NCBI GenBank assembly: GCA_036477795.1
Contig: JAZGDL010000274.1
Span: forward strand, 1 to 9,490
Reading direction: 5' to 3'
Length of the DNA stretch: 9,490 nt
From: JAZGDL01 sp036477795
GTDB taxonomy: Bacteria; Planctomycetota; Phycisphaerae; UBA1845
This document shows, piece after piece, positions 6,342 to 9,490 of this stretch. How positions within the stretch are numbered: position 1 is the stretch's first letter; each line of letters opens with the position of its first letter. Below the pieces are notes generated by a model. It worked only from the letters and a program-made list of their open reading frames with translations. It had not been told where the DNA came from and did no database searches. Both the position numbers and the translations under genes were made by a program.

Positions 6342-7505
6342 ATGCAAGAATGGCGCGCCGAAAGACTCGAGCACTTGCCGCCGTACCTCTTTGTTGACCT
6401 CGATCGCAGGAAGCGTGAGGCCCTCGCCGCCGGCAAGGACGTCATCAACCTGGGCATCGGCGACCCCGACATGCCCACGCACGACTTCATCGTCGACCGG
6501 CTGGCTGAAGAGATACGCAACCCCGCCAACCATCGCTACCCCACCGGCGCAGGCACCAACGAATTCATCGATGCCTGCATGGGCTTCTTCCAACGCCGCT
6601 TCGACGTCTCGCTCAAACGCGACAACGTCACCGCCCTCATCGGCAGCAAGGAGGGAATCGGCCATCTGCCCACCGCCGTCCTAAACCCCGGCGAAACCGT
6701 TCTGATCCCGGCCCCCGGTTACCCGGTCTACACCGCCGCCACCATTTTCGCCGGCGGCGTCGGGCACGAAATGCCCCTCATCGCCGCGAACAACTGGCTG
6801 CCCGATCTGGACGCCATTCCCCCCGACGTCGCCGAAAACGCAAAGCTCATGTACCTCAATTACCCCAACAACCCCACCGGCGCCGTCGCCGACATTGACT
6901 TTTTCAAACGGCTGCTGGGGTTCGCCCGCAAGCACCACATCCTCATCGCCCACGACGCCGCCTACTCCCAGGTCTTCTTCGAGTTCAAGCCGCCCAGCAT
7001 CCTCCAGGTCCCAGGGGCCATCGACAACGCCATAGAGTTCCACTCCCTCTCCAAGTCGTTCAACATGACCGGCTGGCGCATCGGCTTCGCGGTAGGCAAT
7101 CCCGGCGCCGTCGCCGCACTGACCCAGGTCAAGGACAACCTCGATTCCGGCCAGTTCAACGCCATCCAGAACGCCGCCTCCGACGCTCTCGACCACGCCG
7201 ACCACGTCAGCGTCCGGGCCATGTCCGACCTCTACCGCGAGCGTCGCGACATTGTGGTCAGCGCCCTCAACGCCATGGGCATCAGCGCAGAAAAACCGCA
7301 AGCCGGTTTCTACGTCTGGGCCGGTTGCCCCGACGGTTACACTTCCGCGGAGTTCGCCGCCAAGCTGCTGGACCGCGCCGCCGTCGTGGTTGTCCCCGGC
7401 ACCGGTTTCGGCCGACCCGGCGAAGGCTACTTCCGCATCGCCCTAACCGTCGGCACCGCCCGCATCACGGAAGCACTGCGGCGCATGGAAAGTGTCAACT
7501 GGTGA
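6342..7505 (+). CDS. dapL: LL-diaminopimelate aminotransferase-like class I/II PLP aminotransferase
   Basis: This fold-type I PLP enzyme probably makes LL-2,6-diaminopimelate from tetrahydrodipicolinate and glutamate, for lysine and peptidoglycan. It has 387 residues, typical for the family. Motifs: NLGIGDPDMPTHDFIVDRL at 36-54, NHRYPTGAG at 63-71, YPNNPTG at 174-180, PLP contacts D205 and Y208 in AHDAAYSQ, the Schiff-base lysine K238 in SLSKSFNMTGWRIGF, and the substrate-carboxylate arginine R365 in EGYFRIAL. The GIGDPD start and NHRYP segment resemble the DapL group, but alanine or aspartate aminotransferase specificity cannot be excluded. The ATG at 6342 matches the family N-terminus; the frame stays open upstream, but that part is a shadow of the PDZ gene. 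The stop overlaps the folK start. Confidence 0.8.
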   Translation: MQEWRAERLEHLPPYLFVDLDRRKREALAAGKDVINLGIGDPDMPTHDFIVDRLAEEIRNPANHRYPTGAGTNEFIDACMGFFQRRFDVSLKRDNVTALIGSKEGIGHLPTAVLNPGETVLIPAPGYPVYTAATIFAGGVGHEMPLIAANNWLPDLDAIPPDVAENAKLMYLNYPNNPTGAVADIDFFKRLLGFARKHHILIAHDAAYSQVFFEFKPPSILQVPGAIDNAIEFHSLSKSFNMTGWRIGFAVGNPGAVAALTQVKDNLDSGQFNAIQNAASDALDHADHVSVRAMSDLYRERRDIVVSALNAMGISAEKPQAGFYVWAGCPDGYTSAEFAAKLLDRAAVVVVPGTGFGRPGEGYFRIALTVGTARITEALRRMESVNW

Positions 7506-8374
7506 CACCCAACAAACACAACAAACCATCCGAGCCCCAAGCGCCTGTGGGACCGGCTTTCCAGCCGGTCAAACGACAGGCTGGAAAGCCTGTCCCACAC
7601 GCGCGGGGTAGCGACCGGCGATTGACGATTGACGATTGGGGATTGACGATTGGCGATTCCCCTCCGTCCCTTCGTCCCTTCGTCCCTTCGTCCCTCTCTT
7701 CCTCAGCTTCGTCCCTCCGTGCCTTCCCCATCGACGCCTACCTGGCACTGGGCGCCAACCTGGGCTGCCGCCGCGATCAGTTGGCCGCGGCCCTCAAGGC
7801 CCTCGATGCCCACCCCCACATTACCATCACCGCCGTCTCCAGCCTCTGCGAAACCGAACCGGTCGGTGGGCCCCCGCACCAACCCAAATACCTCAACGCC
7901 GCCGCCGCCGTCAAAACCACGCTGTCCCCGCAAGCACTGCTGCAAGCGACACAAGCCATCGAGCAGCGATTAGGCCGCACCCGTTCAAGAAGGAACGGAG
8001 GAGAGGAAGAAAGGGACGAAGGGACGAAGGGACGAAGGGACGGAGGGCAATCCGCAATCCCCAATCCGCAATCCGCAATCCGCAATCCGCAATCCGCAAT
8101 CCCCAACGCCGCCCGCACTATCGACATCGACATCCTACTTTACGGTGACCTGGTCCACTCCAGCCCCACGCTCACCATCCCCCACCCCCGCATGCACCAG
8201 CGCCGTTTCGTGCTCCAGCCCCTCACCGACATCGCCCCCACGCTGATCCACCCCGCACACCACCGATCCATCGTGGACCTACTGGGCTCGCTCCCCGCCG
8301 GTTACACCGTCAAACCGGTCGCAGGCCCCGCATGGCCGCCCAAGGCCCTCCAGGTTGAAAGGCCAACGCCGTAG
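7502..8374 (+). CDS. folK: 2-amino-4-hydroxy-6-hydroxymethyldihydropteridine pyrophosphokinase (HPPK) with repeat-derived N-terminus and loop insertion
   Basis: FolK transfers pyrophosphate from ATP to 6-hydroxymethyl-dihydropterin in folate synthesis. The HPPK domain begins at about residue 77: AYLALGANLG at 79-88, ETEPVGGPPHQPKYLNAA at about 117-134, RTIDIDILLYGD at 205-216 with metal-binding D208 and D210, and PHPRMHQRRFVLQPL at 228-241. Length is 290 residues against about 160 normally. The first roughly 76 residues are translated repeat DNA. A second insertion of about 36 residues (163-203) separates R159/R161 from R205, exactly the mobile catalytic loop. GTG at 7502 is the likely start: it overlaps the preceding TGA and has GGAAAG 9 nt upstream, and no in-frame ATG exists before the domain. 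In-frame GTG 7547 or TTG 7622/7643 are alternatives. The gene may be functional or decaying. Confidence 0.8.
   Translation: MTPNKHNKPSEPQAPVGPAFQPVKRQAGKPVPHARGSDRRLTIDDWGLTIGDSPPSLRPFVPSSLSSSASSLRAFPIDAYLALGANLGCRRDQLAAALKALDAHPHITITAVSSLCETEPVGGPPHQPKYLNAAAAVKTTLSPQALLQATQAIEQRLGRTRSRRNGGEEERDEGTKGRRDGGQSAIPNPQSAIRNPQSAIPNAARTIDIDILLYGDLVHSSPTLTIPHPRMHQRRFVLQPLTDIAPTLIHPAHHRSIVDLLGSLPAGYTVKPVAGPAWPPKALQVERPTP
7530..7545 (+). repeat. AGCCCCAAGCGCC repeat, short copy
   Basis: CCGAGCCCCAAGCGCC matches the first 16 bases of the copy at 1630-1652 and then switches directly into the TGTGGGA element at 7546. It is translated as residues 10-15 of FolK. Confidence 0.6.
7546..7599. repeat. TGTGGGA-bounded double-hairpin repeat, copy 1 (in folK 5' end)
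   Basis: The element starts TGTGGGA (7546-7552) and ends with its complement TCCCACA (7593-7599). Inside are two hairpins: GACCGGCT-TTCC-AGCCGGTC at 7551-7570 and GACAGGCT-GGAA-AGCCTGTC at 7575-7594. The same family recurs at 8451-8520, after folK. It is read in frame as residues 15-34 of FolK. Confidence 0.85.
7620..7726 (-). repeat. Composite heptamer/octamer repeat, copy A (folK N-terminus)
   Basis: Six 7-nt units begin at 7620: GATTGAC, GATTGAC, GATTGGG, GATTGAC, GATTGGC, GATTCCC. Then, from 7666, come GTCCCTTC octamers, broken by a 13-bp segment (7698-7710) and ending GTCCCTCC GTGCCTTC at 7726. Read on the minus strand the order is GAAGGCACGG, octamers, then CAATC-type heptamers, which is the same order as copy B at 7989-8102 on the plus strand. 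Both include GAGGAAGA. It encodes FolK residues about 40-75, with the SLRPFVPS octapeptide. Confidence 0.9.
7989..8102 (+). repeat. Composite octamer/heptamer repeat, copy B (folK catalytic-loop insertion)
   Basis: Starting GAAGGAACGGAGG, the array continues through GAGGAAGA (8003-8010) into GGGACGAA octamers (8012-8043). It ends in eight heptamers (8047-8102), seven GCAATCC and one CCAATCC. It is the inverted counterpart of copy A, 262 bp away. It encodes FolK residues about 163-203 (RDEGTKGRRDGG, then repeats of QSAIxNP). Confidence 0.92.
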
Positions 8375-8538
8375 CTCCGCCCTGAGCAGATTTAGCCACC
8401 TGCCCGTTTCCCACGCAGCCCATCCCTGCTAAAAAAGGGTTCGGCACACCTGTGGGACAGGCTTCTTATCCTGCTCATTTGACCGGCTGGAAAGCCGGTC
8501 CCACAGGAGCCGGTCCCACAGGGGCACGAAAGGCGTCC
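8375..8538. other. folK-mutS intergenic region
   Basis: The first 75 bp (to 8450) show no recognisable element or strong promoter. The rest is the TGTGGGA repeat listed separately, followed directly by the mutS ribosome-binding region. The mutS promoter may lie inside the repeat or further upstream. Confidence 0.5.
8451..8520. repeat. TGTGGGA-bounded hairpin repeat, copy 2 (before mutS)
   Basis: TGTGGGA (8451-8457) is matched by TCCCACA at 8499-8505 and again at 8514-8520. The last 15 bp (GGAGCCGGTCCCACA) are a partial duplication of the right end. The hairpin GACCGGCT-GGAA-AGCCGGTC lies at 8481-8500; the left hairpin seen in copy 1 is degraded here (GGCTTCTTATCC). It ends 18 bp before the mutS ATG, so it would be in or near the mutS leader. 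Confidence 0.85.
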
Positions 8539-9490
8539 ATGGCCACCAAACCCATCCAGTCCCAGCCAGCACTCACCCAGCATACCCTCACCCCGGCTAT
8601 GCGCCAGTACGCCGCCCAGAAGAAGCAGGCACCCGACGCCATCCTGCTCTTTCGCATGGGCGACTTCTACGAGACCTTTTACGAAGATGCCAAGACCGCC
8701 TCGCGTGTCCTGGGCATCGCCCTCACCGCCCGGTCCAAAGGTGACAACGCCATCCCGCTGGCCGGCATTCCCTACCACGCCCTGGAAACGTACCTCAATA
8801 AGCTGGTCGCCGCCGGCTACAAGGTGGCCATCTCCGAGCAGACCGAGGACCCCAAACAGGCTAAAGGCGTGGTCAAACGCGAGATCGTCCGTATCGTCAC
8901 CGCCGGCACGCTCACCGACGAAGCCCTGCTCGACGAAAAGAGTGACAACATATTGGCATCCATCGCCGCCGGCACCCACGGCGTAGGGCTGGCCACCATC
9001 GAGTTGGCCTCCGGCCGTTTCCGCGTCCATGACGAAATGGGCCATGGTCTTGTCGATGAGCTGGTCCGCCTCCGGCCGGCTGAACTGCTCATCGACGACG
9101 ATACGGATTCCCCGCTGGCCGCTCCCGCCAATGAACTGCGAACGCTGTGCAAGACTACCGTCACCGAGCGCAACGCCTACGAGTACACCCGCCATCACGC
9201 CCTGGACACGCTACACAAACACTTCGGCGTGACCACGCTGGACGGATTCGGCATCAACGATACATCCGCCTCCGTCCGCGCCGCCGGGGCCATCATCAGC
9301 TACCTGGCTGAGACCCAGAAGACCGGCCTGGCCCACGTCACCCGACTGGAGACCGCCCAGCGCAGCGACACGCTCCTGATCGATCACACCACCTGGCGAT
9401 CCATGGAAATCGAGCGCACCCTCCGCTCCGGCGAGCGCCAAGGCAGTCTGCTGCACGCCATCGATCGCACCGTCCATCCCATGGGCGCCA
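8539..9490 (+). CDS. mutS: DNA mismatch repair protein MutS, N-terminal part (runs off window)
   Basis: MutS detects mispaired bases and recruits MutL. Only 317 codons are inside the window, of about 850-900 expected. The mismatch-recognition domain covers about residues 14-130, with the Phe-x-Glu mismatch-wedging motif at F43-Y44-E45 in LFRMGDFYETFYEDA, then IPLAGIPYHALETYL and KVAISEQTEDP. The connector domain follows at about 135-260. The core/lever begins at about 265-317, with LLIDHTTWRSMEI and GSLLHAIDRTVHPMGA. The ATG has AAAGG 5 nt upstream. The frame is open to the right edge; the ATPase domain is outside. It is an intact start with no repeat insertion in the visible part. Confidence 0.96.
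   Translation, partial: MATKPIQSQPALTQHTLTPAMRQYAAQKKQAPDAILLFRMGDFYETFYEDAKTASRVLGIALTARSKGDNAIPLAGIPYHALETYLNKLVAAGYKVAISEQTEDPKQAKGVVKREIVRIVTAGTLTDEALLDEKSDNILASIAAGTHGVGLATIELASGRFRVHDEMGHGLVDELVRLRPAELLIDDDTDSPLAAPANELRTLCKTTVTERNAYEYTRHHALDTLHKHFGVTTLDGFGINDTSASVRAAGAIISYLAETQKTGLAHVTRLETAQRSDTLLIDHTTWRSMEIERTLRSGERQGSLLHAIDRTVHPMGA

Noticed and set aside
7989..8102. CRISPR array or minisatellite with spacers
   Set aside because: Units are 7-8 nt and directly adjacent, with no unique spacers of 25-40 nt and no cas genes.
8392..9198. 268-codon minus-strand frame opposite mutS
   Set aside because: It is antisense to clear MutS sequence and glycine/valine-rich as expected of a shadow frame; its start lies inside mutS.

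Overview
The window looks like chromosomal DNA of a high-GC bacterium, most likely a planctomycete (Phycisphaerae-like) or a relative. This is an inference. It rests on an LL-diaminopimelate-type aminotransferase, an ECF sigma/zinc-finger anti-sigma pair next to a large secreted PDZ protein, and a dense load of short interspersed repeats of a kind often seen in such genomes. No rRNA, tRNA, CRISPR array, transposase or phage gene was found.

Layout. Positions 1-274 hold no gene I can recognise, only several small hairpins and a run of TTTCGTR heptamers. On the minus strand lie a phosphohexomutase (glmM-like, 275-1846) and smpB (2014-2481); the 167 bp between them is filled by repeats and a 24-bp perfect palindrome. 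On the plus strand follow an ECF sigma factor (2625-3248), its probable membrane-anchored anti-sigma factor (3317-3958), a 110-bp symmetric imperfect palindrome, a large exported PDZ-domain protein of unknown function (4085-6190), an LL-DAP-aminotransferase-like PLP enzyme behind a good sigma-70-type promoter (6342-7505), folK (HPPK, 7502-8374, overlapping the previous stop), and the first 317 codons of mutS (8539 to the window end).

The housekeeping genes serve unrelated tasks: cell-wall amino-sugar supply, ribosome rescue, lysine/peptidoglycan precursor synthesis, folate synthesis and mismatch repair. The sigma/anti-sigma/PDZ genes may form an envelope-sensing group.

The unusual part is the repeats. 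At least six families occur: GGGACGAA octamers, GATTGNN heptamers, TTTCGTR heptamers, a GCGAGAA hairpin, a TGTGGGA-bounded multi-hairpin element, and an AGCCCC(A/G)AGCGCCAGCGC element. Several sit inside conserved genes as apparently in-frame insertions. glmM carries three insertions from three families. folK carries a long repeat-built N-terminus and a second insertion inside its catalytic loop. The folK repeats are two copies of the same composite element (octamers plus heptamers) in opposite orientation. The octamer is stop-free in all six frames and reads as the same 8-residue peptide in every frame of a strand, which may explain why it can spread through coding sequence. This is the best candidate here for something undescribed.
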